Assembly (NCBI RefSeq): GCF_001612945.1
Contig: NZ_BDBK01000016.1
Span: forward strand, 434,001 to 498,000
Source of the DNA: Nocardia inohanensis NBRC 100128
GTDB taxonomy: Bacteria > Actinomycetota > Actinomycetes > Mycobacteriales > Mycobacteriaceae
DNA length: 64,000 nt
Direction: 5' to 3'
The translations under genes and the position numbers were made by a program. The notes under the pieces were generated by a model. That model ran no database searches. It saw nothing but the letters and a program-made list of their open reading frames with translations, and had not been told where the DNA came from. Shown piece by piece: positions 26,061 through 35,663 of this stretch (positions are counted from its first letter, which is position 1; every line of letters begins with the position of its first letter).

Positions 26061-27584
26061 GTGTCGAATGCTGCCACGATTGAAAAGACCGATGTAGTCC
26101 TCATCGGAGCCGGCATCATGAGCGCCACGCTCGGTGCCCTGCTGCGTCAGGTGCAGCCGGATTGGTCGATCACTGTCTTCGAGCGGCTCGAGGCCGCCGC
26201 CGCCGAATCCTCCGACCCGTGGAACAACGCCGGTACCGGCCATTCCGCGCTGTGCGAGCTCAACTACACGCCGCAGAACGCCGACGGTTCGGTGGAGATC
26301 ACCAAGGCCGTCGACATCAACGAGCGCTTCCAGGTGTCGCGCCAGTTCTGGTCGTACGCGGTCGAGAACGGCGTGCTGGCCGCGCCCTCGAACTTCATCA
26401 ACCCGATCCCGCACGTGAGCTTCACGCACGGTGCGAACGGCGTCGACTACCTGCGCAAGCGCCATGCGGCGTTGTCGCGGCACCCGCTGTTCGAGGGCAT
26501 GGAGTTCATCGACGATCCGGCCGAGTTCGAGCGGCGACTACCGCTGATGGCCAAGGGCCGCGACTTCTCCGATCCGGTCGCCCTGAACTGGACCGACTAC
26601 GGCACCGATATCGACTTCGGTGAGCTCACCAAGGAACTCCTGGCCTACCTGGGCGCCACCGGTGCGGATATCGCCTTCGGTCACCAGGTGCTGAACCTGA
26701 CCAAGCAGTCCGACGGCTCCTGGCTGGTGAAGGTCCGCAACCTGCGCACCCGCAAGGTTCGCGTGATCAACGCCAAGTTCGTCTTCGTCGGCGCGGGCGG
26801 CGGGGCGCTGCCGCTGCTCCAGAAGTCGGGCATCAAGGAGATCGCCGGATTCGGCGGCTTCCCGGTGTCGGGCCTGTTCCTGCGCGCCACCAACCCGGAG
26901 CTGATCGCCCAGCACGAGGCCAAGGTCTACGGCCAGGCTTCGGTCGGCGCGCCGCCGATGTCGGTGCCGCACTTGGACACTCGCGTCATCGACGGCGAGC
27001 GCGGCCTGCTGTTCGGCCCGTACGCCGGCTGGACGCCGAAGTTCCTCAAGGACGGCAAGTACAGCGACCTGCTCAAGTCGGTGAAGCCGAACAATGTGTT
27101 CTCCATGCTCGGCGTGGGCGTCACCGAGATGGGCCTGGTCAAGTACCTGGTCGAGGAGCTGCTCAAGTCGCAGGCCGGGCGCGTGGACTCCATGGAGGAG
27201 TTCATTCCGCGTGCCGACGGCAAGGATTGGGAGCTGATCATCGCCGGCCAGCGCGTGCAGATCATCCGCCGCAAGGGCGCGGGTGGCGTGCTCGAGCTGG
27301 GCACCGCGGTCATCGCGGCCGAGGACGGTTCGATCGCCGGTCTGCTCGGCGCCTCCCCGGGCGCCTCGACCTGTGTGAGCGCCATGGTCGATGTGATGCA
27401 GCGCTGCTTCCCGCGCGAATTCGCTTCCTGGGAGCCGAAACTCAAGGAGATGGTGCCCTCGCTCGGCGTCAAGCTCTCCGAGAACCAGGCCCTGTTCAAG
27501 GAGGTCTGGGACTGGTCGCAGCAGGCCCTCCGGCTCGACGACGTCAACACGCCGAAGCATTCGGGGGTCGCTTCTCACGCCTAG
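26061..27584 (+). CDS. mqo: Malate:quinone oxidoreductase
   Basis: Membrane-associated FAD enzyme oxidising L-malate to oxaloacetate with electrons to menaquinone. 507 residues, N-terminal VVLIGAGIMSATLGALLR Rossmann motif (about 12-29), WNNAGTGHSALCELNYTP signature and a C-terminal LLGASPGASTCVSAMVDVM that binds FAD. GTG start with AAGGAAG 12 bases upstream. Followed by a GNAT gene after 18 bp, as in mycobacteria. Confidence 0.95.
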   Translation: MSNAATIEKTDVVLIGAGIMSATLGALLRQVQPDWSITVFERLEAAAAESSDPWNNAGTGHSALCELNYTPQNADGSVEITKAVDINERFQVSRQFWSYAVENGVLAAPSNFINPIPHVSFTHGANGVDYLRKRHAALSRHPLFEGMEFIDDPAEFERRLPLMAKGRDFSDPVALNWTDYGTDIDFGELTKELLAYLGATGADIAFGHQVLNLTKQSDGSWLVKVRNLRTRKVRVINAKFVFVGAGGGALPLLQKSGIKEIAGFGGFPVSGLFLRATNPELIAQHEAKVYGQASVGAPPMSVPHLDTRVIDGERGLLFGPYAGWTPKFLKDGKYSDLLKSVKPNNVFSMLGVGVTEMGLVKYLVEELLKSQAGRVDSMEEFIPRADGKDWELIIAGQRVQIIRRKGAGGVLELGTAVIAAEDGSIAGLLGASPGASTCVSAMVDVMQRCFPREFASWEPKLKEMVPSLGVKLSENQALFKEVWDWSQQALRLDDVNTPKHSGVASHA

Positions 27585-27602
27585 GTGTGATAGCAAGACT
27601 CG

Positions 27603-28052
27603 ATGATGTCAACGGTTGCTCTCAAACGGTCGTGGGCCGAGGATCTCGATACCGCGACGCTGTACAAGCTGTTGAAACTTCGTGTCGAGGTGTTCGTCGT
27701 CGAACAGAAGTGCGCATACCCCGAGCTCGACGGTCTCGACCTGCTCCCGGAAACCCGGCACTTCTGGCTCGACGACGAGGGTGAGGTGATCTGCACCCTG
27801 CGTCTGCTGGAAGAGCACAACGACGGCGTGAAGTCCTTCCGTATCGGTCGGCTCTGCACGGCTCCGGAGGCGCGCGGGCATGGCTACACCACCCGCTTGC
27901 TCCAGGCGGCGCTGGCCGAAGCCGGTTCGGCCACAGTGCGTTTGAACGCTCAGACGTATCTGGTCGATATGTACACCAAGCACGGCTTCAAGTTGGATGG
28001 GCCCGAGTACATCGAGGACGGGATTCCGCACATCCCGATGCGCCGCGGCTGA
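27603..28052 (+). CDS. GNAT acetyltransferase, ElaA-like
   Basis: 149-residue N-acetyltransferase with TLYKLLKLRVEVFVVEQKCAYPELDGLD, the hallmark of ElaA proteins, and the acetyl-CoA loop IGRLCTAPEARGHGYTTRLL (motif A). Substrate not known. Eighteen bases after mqo, probably co-transcribed, and closed by a strong terminator. ATG 27603 or 27606 both possible. Confidence 0.88.
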   Translation: MMSTVALKRSWAEDLDTATLYKLLKLRVEVFVVEQKCAYPELDGLDLLPETRHFWLDDEGEVICTLRLLEEHNDGVKSFRIGRLCTAPEARGHGYTTRLLQAALAEAGSATVRLNAQTYLVDMYTKHGFKLDGPEYIEDGIPHIPMRRG

Positions 28053-28064
28053 AAACTGTTGTCC

Positions 28065-28095
28065 CGCAGCCCCCGCGAGATTCGCGGGGGCTGCG
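28065..28095. terminator. Terminator after mqo-GNAT
   Basis: Perfect 14-base stem CGCAGCCCCCGCGA/TCGCGGGGGCTGCG with a three-base loop, 12 bp after the GNAT stop, followed by a T/G-rich stretch. Confidence 0.85.
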
Positions 28096-28189
28096 TTGTG
28101 TTCGCGGGCTTCGTTTGCCCCGCCGGGGGCCGCCTGTGCTCGCCGGGGGCCGATCCCGGGGTCCGGGAGGGCGAGCCTAGAGTTGGGGC

Positions 28190-30352
28190 GTGTCCGTTTC
28201 CTCTGCGACTGCGTATTCCGAATCCGCACAGCTGGCCGGTTCCTCGGGGGAGGAGGCCGGGTTTCCGTTCTCGGCTGTTGTCGGGCAGGAGCGATTGCAG
28301 CTGGCCCTGGTGCTGAGCGCGGTGCATCCCGGGATCGGCGGGGTGCTGGTGCGCGGCGAGAAGGGGACCGCCAAGTCGACCGTGGTGCGCGCACTGGCTC
28401 AGTTGCTGCCGCCCGTGGTCGATGAGAGTGGGGCTCGGCCTGCCCGATTGGTCGAGCTGCCGGTGGGGGCCACCGAAGACCGGGTAGTCGGGTCGCTGGA
28501 CTTGGAGCGGGTGCTACGCGATGGCGAGCAGGCGTTCAAGCCGGGGCTGCTGGCCGCCGCGCATCACGGGGTGCTTTACGTCGACGAAGTGAACTTGCTG
28601 CACGACCATTTGGTGGATGTGCTGCTCGATGCGGCCGCTATGGGCCGGGTGCATATCGAGCGGGACGGGGTATCGCATTCGCATCCGGCGCGATTCGTGC
28701 TCGTGGGCACCATGAATCCGGAGGAAGGGGAGTTGCGGCCGCAGTTGCTGGACCGGTTCGGGCTCACCGTGGATGTGGTGGCTTCGCGGAATGTGGATGT
28801 GCGGATGGCGGTGGTGCGGCGCCGGCTCGACTACGAAGCCGATCCCGCCGCCTTCGCCGCCGAGTACGCGGCGGCGGATCGTGAAGTCGCCGAACGGATT
28901 CTCACCGCGCGCGACCGGCTGCCCGACGTCGCGCTCGACAATGTCGAGTTGCGCCGGATCGCCGCTCTCTGTGCGGCTTTCGACGTGGACGGCATGCGCG
29001 CCGATCTGGTGGTGGCGCGCACCGCGACCGCGCACGCCGCTTGGCGTGGGGCGACAGCGGTGACCGAGGACGATGTGCGGATCGCCGCGGAACTCGCCCT
29101 GCCGCATCGGCGGCGACGTGATCCGTTCGATGAACCCGGCATCAGCCAGGAACAGCTGGACGACGCCATGGCTCAGGCCGACGAGCAGGCGCGCCAGGGT
29201 GGTGACGACTCGGGAAAAGGTGATGCGGTTCCGCAGGACGAGACTGCGGGACCGCTGAACGAGACCGAGGACGGCGACGACGATCCTGACGGCGGGCCGG
29301 ATTCGCCTGGCGGAGGCCAGGATTCCGCCGCGCCGCAGGAGTCCGGTGATGCGGGCACGGCCGACCGGCAGGACGGCCCCACGGGACCGGATTTCCCCGA
29401 TCTCGAGGCCGCACCGGAGGCCTCCGATCCCGGTGCGGATCCCCTCGACCCGAAACGAGACCAGGACCTGCTGTGTGGATCGCAGCGGGAGTCCTCGGGC
29501 CCCGAGGACGGCCGAGGCGCAGCCCGCGAAAGCCGAGCCGCGGCACCGGCCGGCATCCTGCCCAAACCCCCACGCTGGGAAGTTCCCGGCGTCGGCGAGG
29601 GCGCACCCGGCCGCCGTTCGCGCGCCCGCACCCGCCAGGGCCGCGTGGTCCGCGCGACCGACGACACCGGCACCGGCCTGCACCTGCTCGGCACCATCTT
29701 CGCCGCCGCCCCGCACCAGTTCGCCCGCGGCCGCCTCACCGGCCCACTCGCCTTCGAACCGGACGACCTGCGCGGCGCGTATCGCGAAGGCCGCGAAGGC
29801 AATCTGATCGTCTTCGTCGTCGACGCCTCCGGCTCCATGGCCGCCCGAGACCGGCTCTCCGCCGTCACCGGCGCGATCACCGCCCTCCTCCGCGACGCCT
29901 ACCAGCGCCGCGACAAGGTAGCCGTCATCACCATGCGAGGCGCGGAAGCCACCCTGGCCCTCCCGCCCACCAACTCCATCGACATCGCCGTCCGCCGCCT
30001 CACCGATCTGCGCACCGGCGGCAAAACCCCACTGGCGCAAGGACTTCTGAAGGCGCGCGAGATCATCCAGCGTGAGCACGTGCGCGACCCCCACCGCCGC
30101 CCGATGGTCGTCCTGCTCACCGACGGCCGCGCCACCGGCGGCACCGATCCGGTCCCGCGCGCCCGCGCCGCCGCCCGCCTCCTGGCCCGCGACTCCGTCA
30201 CCTCCATGGTCGTCGACTGCGAACGCGGCATGATCCGCCTCGGCCTCGCCCGCGACATCGCCCGCGAATTACGCGGCGGCTACCTGCAACTCGGCGAACT
30301 CACCGGGGAATCGGTCGCGGGCGTGGTGCGCGCGGGAGTTCGCGCCGCCTAG
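28190..30352 (+). CDS. Magnesium/cobalt chelatase-type protein, ChlI-ChlD fusion
   Basis: 720 residues: AAA+ domain (about 25-330; Walker A GEKGTAKS 56-63, Walker B VLYVDEVNLL), an acidic Pro/Gly/Asp-rich linker (about 345-480), and a von Willebrand A domain with MIDAS DASGS at 545-549. The I and D chelatase subunits are fused. Beside cobO and cobB it probably helps insert cobalt into hydrogenobyrinate diamide, like the Rv2850c protein at the same place in M. tuberculosis; no CobN is in the window. GTG 28190 follows TAGAGT by six bases (leaderless). Confidence 0.88.
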   Translation: MSVSSATAYSESAQLAGSSGEEAGFPFSAVVGQERLQLALVLSAVHPGIGGVLVRGEKGTAKSTVVRALAQLLPPVVDESGARPARLVELPVGATEDRVVGSLDLERVLRDGEQAFKPGLLAAAHHGVLYVDEVNLLHDHLVDVLLDAAAMGRVHIERDGVSHSHPARFVLVGTMNPEEGELRPQLLDRFGLTVDVVASRNVDVRMAVVRRRLDYEADPAAFAAEYAAADREVAERILTARDRLPDVALDNVELRRIAALCAAFDVDGMRADLVVARTATAHAAWRGATAVTEDDVRIAAELALPHRRRRDPFDEPGISQEQLDDAMAQADEQARQGGDDSGKGDAVPQDETAGPLNETEDGDDDPDGGPDSPGGGQDSAAPQESGDAGTADRQDGPTGPDFPDLEAAPEASDPGADPLDPKRDQDLLCGSQRESSGPEDGRGAARESRAAAPAGILPKPPRWEVPGVGEGAPGRRSRARTRQGRVVRATDDTGTGLHLLGTIFAAAPHQFARGRLTGPLAFEPDDLRGAYREGREGNLIVFVVDASGSMAARDRLSAVTGAITALLRDAYQRRDKVAVITMRGAEATLALPPTNSIDIAVRRLTDLRTGGKTPLAQGLLKAREIIQREHVRDPHRRPMVVLLTDGRATGGTDPVPRARAAARLLARDSVTSMVVDCERGMIRLGLARDIARELRGGYLQLGELTGESVAGVVRAGVRAA

Positions 30353-30483
30353 CCGGCCGCGCGGCCCAGCCAGTCCGTCGGTCGAGCGAGCACGGTCCGT
30401 GATGCGGTCGGGCGGATGTGTTCATGACGTGGCCGGCCGGCATGTCTGCGGAACCGGGCGTGCCGCACGGTCGTTGAGGGCGT

Positions 30484-30639
30484 ATGGGGATATTTCGTCG
30501 TAAGAAGTCCGGGCGTCGTGGCGGTGATCCGAGTCTCGCCGCGGAGGCCGGTACCGAAGCCGCCACCGAGGGCGTGCTGTGGCTGATTTTCGGTGGGGCG
30601 CGGAAGGTGATCTCGGCGGTGGCGCACGCGTTGACGTGA
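30484..30639 (+). CDS. Possible small basic/hydrophobic protein
   Basis: 51 codons: a basic N terminus (MGIFRRKKSGRRGG), then a hydrophobic segment VLWLIFGGARKVISAVAHAL. GAGGG lies directly before the ATG at short spacing. It fills most of the 385-bp gap between the chelatase gene and cobO. No family recognised; it could be a small membrane-associated protein or a chance frame. Confidence 0.4.
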   Translation: MGIFRRKKSGRRGGDPSLAAEAGTEAATEGVLWLIFGGARKVISAVAHALT

Positions 30640-30737
30640 GTGGTCCTCGCTGAGTCGTGCCCGGCTTCGGGGCCGGTGGGGGCGTGTGGCACCGTGGGGC
30701 GGACGGCTGATCGGCCGGGTGTGAAAGGAGCTCATCG

Positions 30738-31358
30738 ATGCCTCAGGGTGTTCCGTTGCCGGAGAGTATTCCGGACGACGGGTTGACTACTCGGCAGCGG
30801 CGGAATCAGCCGGTGCTGGCGGTGCACACCGGGCCGGGTAAAGGGAAGTCGACCGCGGCGTTCGGGATGGCTTTGCGGGCCTGGAATCAGGGGTTCGATG
30901 TGGCGGTGTTCCAGTTCGTGAAGAGCGCCAAATGGAAGGTGGGGGAGGAGGCCGCTTTCCGTACGCTCGGTGCGTTGCACGAGGAGAAGGGGCTGGGGGG
31001 TGCCGTCGAATGGCACAAGATGGGGGAAGGGTGGTCGTGGACCCGTAAGCAGGGGAGCGATGAGGATCATGCCGCCGCTGCGCTCGCCGGCTGGCAGGAG
31101 ATCTCGCGCCGGCTCGCCGCCGAACAGCATCGCTTCTATGTGCTGGACGAATTCACCTACCCGCTGAAATGGGGTTGGGTCGACGTCGACGAGGTCGTCG
31201 ACACCCTGCGCAACCGCCCCGGCAACCAGCACGTGGTGATCACCGGCCGCGACGCCCCGCAGGCTTTGATCGACGCCGCCGACCTGGTCACCGAAATGAC
31301 CAAGCTGAAGCATCCCATGGACGCCGGCCGCAAGGGCCAGCGCGGCATCGAATGGTGA
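30738..31358 (+). CDS. cobO: Cob(I)yrinic acid a,c-diamide adenosyltransferase
   Basis: Transfers the adenosyl group of ATP to cob(I)yrinate diamide. 206 residues with P-loop TGPGKGKST (31-39), FQFVKSAKW, and the C-terminal Walker-B-like VLDEFTYPLKWGW with VVITGRDAP. An AAAGGAG ribosome site precedes ATG. The stop overlaps the cobB GTG start (GTGA), so the two are coupled. Confidence 0.94.
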   Translation: MPQGVPLPESIPDDGLTTRQRRNQPVLAVHTGPGKGKSTAAFGMALRAWNQGFDVAVFQFVKSAKWKVGEEAAFRTLGALHEEKGLGGAVEWHKMGEGWSWTRKQGSDEDHAAAALAGWQEISRRLAAEQHRFYVLDEFTYPLKWGWVDVDEVVDTLRNRPGNQHVVITGRDAPQALIDAADLVTEMTKLKHPMDAGRKGQRGIEW

Positions 31359-32824
31359 CCACCCCCGCCGTGGTGATCGCCGCTCCCGCCTCGGGCAGCG
31401 GAAAGACCACTGTCGCAACCGGTTTGATCGGCGCGCTGCGTCGCGCCGGTCACCGCGTGGCCCCCTTCAAGGTCGGCCCCGACTACATCGACCCCGGCTA
31501 CCACGGTCTCGCCGCCGGTCGCCCCGGCCGCAACCTCGACCCCGTCCTGGTCGGCGCCGAACGTGTGGTGCCGCTCTTCCACCACGGCAGCCGCGGCTGC
31601 GACCTCGCCGTGGTCGAAGGCGTAATGGGCCTGTTCGACGGCCGCATCGACGAACACAACACCGCCCCCGTGGCCGAAGGCTCCACCGCCCAGATCGCCG
31701 CGATGCTGGGCGCACCGGTCATCCTCGTCGTGGACGCCCGAGGCCACAGCCAGTCCCTGGCCGCCCTGCTGCACGGTTTCGCCACCTTCGACACCGGAAT
31801 CCGTTTGGGCGGAGTGATTCTCAACCGAGTCGGCAGCGAACGCCACGAGCAGGTCCTCCGCGCCGCCTGCGCCCGAGTGGGCCTGCCCGTCCTGGGAGCC
31901 CTGCCCCGCCTGGCCGAACTGGAGGTCCCCTCCCGTCACCTCGGCCTCATCCCCGCGGTCGAACACGGCTCCGCCGCCCACGCCGCCGTGGACGCCATGA
32001 CCGACCTGGCCGCCGCCCACATCGACCTGGCCGCCGTCGCCGCCCTAGCCGCCCCGAGCACCGCCGCCGCCCCCTGGGACCCACTCGCCGAGATCGCCCG
32101 ACCCGGTGTCACGGACCTCCGTCGTGGCCAATCGCCTGCTGCCGGAGGGGGTTCCGGCCTGCCGGACAATTCCGGCGCGACCATCCTCGCGGGCGACGGC
32201 CCGGTAGTCGCGATGGCGGGCGGTGCTGCCTTCACCTTCGGCTATGCCGAGCATCGCGAACTCCTCGAAGCCGCCGGAGCTCAGGTGGCCGTCTTCGACC
32301 CGCTCCGTGACGAACTCCCCACGGGCACAGCCGCTCTGGTGCTGCCCGGCGGATTCCCCGAGGAGCATGCCGCCGCCCTGGCCGCCAACACCGCCCTCCT
32401 GCGTGCGATCGCAGAACACGCGGATCGAGGTCTGCCCATCCACGCCGAATGCGCGGGCTTGCTCTACCTCACCCGCTCCCTCGACGGCCACCGTATGGCC
32501 GGAGTGATCGACGCGGAAGCCGAATTCGGCCCCCGCCTCACCCTCGGCTACCGAGACGCGGTGGCCCTCACCGATTCCCCGCTGTGGTCGACAGGCGAAC
32601 GGGTACGCGGCCACGAATTCCACCGGACGCGTCTCACCGTCCAGGGATCCTCCCCCCACGCCTGGGCTTGGCGCTCCCCGTCGGGTGAAACGGTCCGCGA
32701 AGGCGCGATCACCCGCCGCGTCCACGCTTCCTACCTCCACACCCACCCCGCCGGAAACCCCGCCGCCATCGCTCGCTTCATCACCGCCGCAGCAGATTTC
32801 AGCCGCGACCACGCCCCCGCATGA
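31355..32824 (+). CDS. cobB: Cobyrinate/hydrogenobyrinate a,c-diamide synthase
   Basis: 489 residues: N-terminal dethiobiotin-synthetase-like ATP domain (APASGSGKTT, FKVGPDYIDPGYH, VEGVMGLFDG) and C-terminal class I glutaminase (HAECAGLLYL Cys; His in ASYLHTHPAG). Amidates the a and c side chains. I start it at GTG 31355, overlapping the cobO stop; longer open frame upstream lies inside cobO. The end overlaps the next gene by four bases. Confidence 0.93.
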   Translation: MTTPAVVIAAPASGSGKTTVATGLIGALRRAGHRVAPFKVGPDYIDPGYHGLAAGRPGRNLDPVLVGAERVVPLFHHGSRGCDLAVVEGVMGLFDGRIDEHNTAPVAEGSTAQIAAMLGAPVILVVDARGHSQSLAALLHGFATFDTGIRLGGVILNRVGSERHEQVLRAACARVGLPVLGALPRLAELEVPSRHLGLIPAVEHGSAAHAAVDAMTDLAAAHIDLAAVAALAAPSTAAAPWDPLAEIARPGVTDLRRGQSPAAGGGSGLPDNSGATILAGDGPVVAMAGGAAFTFGYAEHRELLEAAGAQVAVFDPLRDELPTGTAALVLPGGFPEEHAAALAANTALLRAIAEHADRGLPIHAECAGLLYLTRSLDGHRMAGVIDAEAEFGPRLTLGYRDAVALTDSPLWSTGERVRGHEFHRTRLTVQGSSPHAWAWRSPSGETVREGAITRRVHASYLHTHPAGNPAAIARFITAAADFSRDHAPA

Positions 32825-33216
32825 CCCCCGATCCGCGCGCCCGCACAGCCGGACTGGCTGTCGGCGTCGGCCTGCGCCCCGGGACTCCCGCGGACGCCAT
32901 CGAGGCCGCCGTCCGGGAGCTGGTGGGCGAGAGCGTGATCCGCTGCCTCGCAACGGTCGATCGCCGTGCTGACGAGCCCGGATTGCGGACCGCTGCCGCG
33001 CGCCTCGGAGTGCCCGTGCGCGTCTTCACCGCCGAGCAACTCGCGGACGTGGCGGTGCCCAACCCCTCGATGCGCACCGCCACGGCACTGGGAACCCCGA
33101 GCGTCGCGGAAGCGGCGGCCCTCCTGGCCGCCGAAAGCGCCGACCTCACCCTCCCGAAGCAGATCGCGCGCGGAATAACCATCGCCGCAGCATCATTCGC
33201 GCACCCGCCGTCGTAA
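32821..33216 (+). CDS. cobE: CobE / CbiG C-terminal domain protein
   Basis: 131 residues with the CobE/CbiG_C pattern: AVGVGLRPGTPADAIEAAVRE, CLATVDRRADEPGLRTAAARLGVPVRVFTAEQLA, PSVAEAAALLAAE. In the aerobic pathway CobE is linked to precorrin handling at the CobM step; here it is a stand-alone domain. ATGA overlap with cobB shows co-translation. Last gene of the cobO-cobB-cobE run, followed by a terminator. Confidence 0.85.
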   Translation: MTPDPRARTAGLAVGVGLRPGTPADAIEAAVRELVGESVIRCLATVDRRADEPGLRTAAARLGVPVRVFTAEQLADVAVPNPSMRTATALGTPSVAEAAALLAAESADLTLPKQIARGITIAAASFAHPPS

Positions 33217-33233
33217 CGGTGGTCGAACGAGGA

Positions 33234-33275
33234 CACCGCACCCGGCCACTGGTTGGGGTGTGGCCGGGTGCGGTG
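33234..33275. terminator. Bidirectional terminator after cobE
   Basis: Perfect 16-base arms (CACCGCACCCGGCCAC and its complement) around a 10-base loop, between the convergent cobE and DUF7064-like genes. Confidence 0.85.
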
Positions 33276-33314
33276 CAGGCGGGTCTCCGGTGCGTGGGTT
33301 GGAGATCCGCTGGA

Positions 33315-34424
33315 TCAGGGGGCTACCGAGCCCCAGTCGGCGAAGCCGGTGGGGTCGTGGCGGCCGAGGGAGCCGTGTTCGAAGAGGCCCCAGCCGAGGG
33401 CGTCGCCGCAGCGGGCTTTGCCCACGTGGTCGATTACGCCGAAGGGGATGCGGCCGGCGATGGCGGGGTCGGTGAGGTCGTAGAGTTTGCTCTCCGACCA
33501 GTTGCGGCCCTTCCATTGGCCGTGCAGCCAGTCGGGGTCGCCGCCGTAGCCGCAGCCTACGTTCAGGGCTATGCAGGTGCCGGCTTCTACTTCCAGTTCC
33601 AGGGGCTTGCCGTCGGGGGTGGTGAGTTCCACGCGCACGGCGGTGGGGATGCGGGTGCCGGATTTGTAGGTGAAATGGGCTCGGGGCCAACCCAATTGTT
33701 CGATGCGGCCGTCGTTCCAGATGCGGGTCGCGTCGTTCAGGGTGCGGTAGCCGTTGGGCTCTTCCTGGAGGATGACGATGATGGAGTAGTCGTCGAACTT
33801 CAGCGGGAGGTAGAGCCACCAGAAGCCTTCGGAGGGCTCGTCGGCCACGCGGCCGGCCGGGTCGCCGTCGCCGACGGGCCGGATGCCCCAGGAGCGGTCG
33901 CGGGTGCCGCACCAGGTGGCGGGATCGACGGTGAAGTCGGTGCCGTCGACATGCAGTGTGCCCGACCAGGTTCCGACCTGGGCGAAGCGCTGCGCGTCGA
34001 TGAGCGCCTTCTTCATGCCGGTGATGATGGTGTGCGGTTCCTCCTCGACGACGGGGAAGGAGCCCTCCCAGGTCATGTCGAAGGACAGGTCCGGGTGCTC
34101 GCAGATCACGCGCAGCTTCTGGAGCGGTTCGACGACCTCGATGCGGTAGCCGCCGACCGCCAGGTCCAGGGTGCGCTGTTCGAGGGCGTCCGAGAAGTGC
34201 ACGGCGCGTTGGGTATCGCCGCGGCGCACGGTGGCGAAGGCATCGGTGACGCCCAGGTTCGGGTACACGCCGAAGCCGGTGATGAGCATCAGCTCACCGG
34301 TGGTGTCGATGGCATTGAAGTAGCTGCGGTCGTAGAAGTTCTTGTCGCTGTGCACGACCCGGTTCACCGGCAGCGGGGCCTGGTGGATGGGGTATTCGTC
34401 CAGCGGTCCGATAAGCGAGTTCAT
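33315..34424 (-). CDS. Uncharacterised DUF7064/7065-like protein
   Basis: 369-residue soluble protein, beta-rich by eye, similar to conserved mycobacterial and nocardial proteins of the DUF7064/DUF7065 type (lipocalin-like AttH fold is possible). Visible landmarks: NFYDRSYFNAIDTTGELMLITGFGVYPN, TWCGTRDRSWGIRP and GFWWLYLPLKFDDYSI. ATG 34424 has GAGAG just upstream; a TTG at 34439 would overlap the upstream gene. It starts five bases after the phosphotransferase stop, so the two are one operon. Confidence 0.75.
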   Translation of the reverse strand: MNSLIGPLDEYPIHQAPLPVNRVVHSDKNFYDRSYFNAIDTTGELMLITGFGVYPNLGVTDAFATVRRGDTQRAVHFSDALEQRTLDLAVGGYRIEVVEPLQKLRVICEHPDLSFDMTWEGSFPVVEEEPHTIITGMKKALIDAQRFAQVGTWSGTLHVDGTDFTVDPATWCGTRDRSWGIRPVGDGDPAGRVADEPSEGFWWLYLPLKFDDYSIIVILQEEPNGYRTLNDATRIWNDGRIEQLGWPRAHFTYKSGTRIPTAVRVELTTPDGKPLELEVEAGTCIALNVGCGYGGDPDWLHGQWKGRNWSESKLYDLTDPAIAGRIPFGVIDHVGKARCGDALGWGLFEHGSLGRHDPTGFADWGSVAP

Positions 34425-34429
34425 ATCTC

Positions 34430-35557
34430 TCAATCCCAAGCGTAGGTGCCGTCGAGCAGGGCCTCGAGGAGCTTGCGGTGCATCACGTAGTCGTCGCGGT
34501 CCTCGGCGTCGGTGGCCTCGCCGAAGTGGATCATGCGGCGGCGGATGCGGGCCATCACGATGCCGTGGCGCAGCGCCGCGTAGATCAGATACCAGTCCAG
34601 GTCGCGCACGGCGTGCCCGGTGGCTTCCTCGTACAGCTTCTCGACGTCGCTGCGGCGCAGGAAGTCCGGCAGTCCGGCCTGGTCGAAGGTGGTGGCGATG
34701 TCCTGGAAGAACCGGTGGATCAGGATCGGCCAGGCCACATCCATCTCGCGCGGGCCGAGCGCGGCCATCTCCCAGTCCAGTACGGCCGCGGGCTTGCCGT
34801 CCTCGAACATGATGTTGCCGGGGCGGGCGTCACCCCAGTTGAGCACGTCGGGCCCGGAATCGGCGGGCCAGTTCTGCTCCAGGTACTCGAAGGTGCGCTC
34901 CAGCAGGGGAATCCGGAATCCGTCGCGCGCCAGTGCCCAGTCGTACCAGTCCTTCTGCGCCTGGAAATGCCGGCGCAGCCCCGGCCCTTCCCCGTCCAGC
35001 ATGGGGAAACGCTCGGCCGGCTTGTCGATCCCGTGCACCTTGGCGATGGCGTCCACGGTGTGCCGGGTGATCTCCAGCCGCTGCTCGGGCGTGGCGTCGA
35101 ACACCCAGCCGAAGAACACGTACGGCGGATTGTCCTCGCAGACGATGCCGTTCACCCGCCGCATGACGATGAACGGCGCGCCCAGCACGGACGCGTCCTC
35201 CTCCAGCCAGCACAGCGGCGGCACCGGCAGATCGGTGTGTTCGGCGACGCCCGCCATGATCGCGTATTGCGTTGCCAGATCGTACTTTTCGAAGACCGGG
35301 AAGGAGCTCTCGGTCGGTGGCATGCGCGCCACGAACGAGCCGCCCGCGGGCTCCCCGTTCTCGGTCCATTCGGCGTCGAAGAGCAGGGTGGTGCTGGACA
35401 TGCCCCCGGTCTGCGGTTTGGTCAGCGAGGTGACCCGCGGCGGGGTATCGGCGTCGACCCGGCCCGCCAGCCATCCGGCGAGTTTGGTCGCCAGCTCGTC
35501 GTCGTCGCCGTCGGAGACGGTGAGTTCCCATCTCTGGTTGGGGTCGTCGGCCGACAT
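34430..35557 (-). CDS. APH/ACAD10-like phosphotransferase family protein
   Basis: 375 residues with the kinase-like fold: catalytic loop NWGDARPGNIMF and VLDWEMAALG in place of DFG, plus GAPFIVMRRVNGI. Members in mycobacteria often sit beside acyl-CoA metabolism genes, and some are thought to phosphorylate hydroxyacyl or other small substrates; antibiotic resistance should not be assumed. Start at ATG 35557 with a consensus AGGAGG nine bases upstream. A KstR-type 14-mer lies in the promoter region. Confidence 0.85.
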   Translation of the reverse strand: MSADDPNQRWELTVSDGDDDELATKLAGWLAGRVDADTPPRVTSLTKPQTGGMSSTTLLFDAEWTENGEPAGGSFVARMPPTESSFPVFEKYDLATQYAIMAGVAEHTDLPVPPLCWLEEDASVLGAPFIVMRRVNGIVCEDNPPYVFFGWVFDATPEQRLEITRHTVDAIAKVHGIDKPAERFPMLDGEGPGLRRHFQAQKDWYDWALARDGFRIPLLERTFEYLEQNWPADSGPDVLNWGDARPGNIMFEDGKPAAVLDWEMAALGPREMDVAWPILIHRFFQDIATTFDQAGLPDFLRRSDVEKLYEEATGHAVRDLDWYLIYAALRHGIVMARIRRRMIHFGEATDAEDRDDYVMHRKLLEALLDGTYAWD

Positions 35558-35663
35558 CTCGATTGCCTCCTGCGCGCTGATGAGTCGAGCGTGTAGCGGC
35601 GAGGGCACAGCCGCGTCGGACCGGCTCGGCCCACTGTGACCCCGGTTACACGGGTTCCAGAAA

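Noticed and set aside
34430..35557. Aminoglycoside resistance gene
   Set aside because: The kinase-like fold is present, but the sequence and operon partner fit the ACAD10/APH-like metabolic branch rather than a resistance enzyme.
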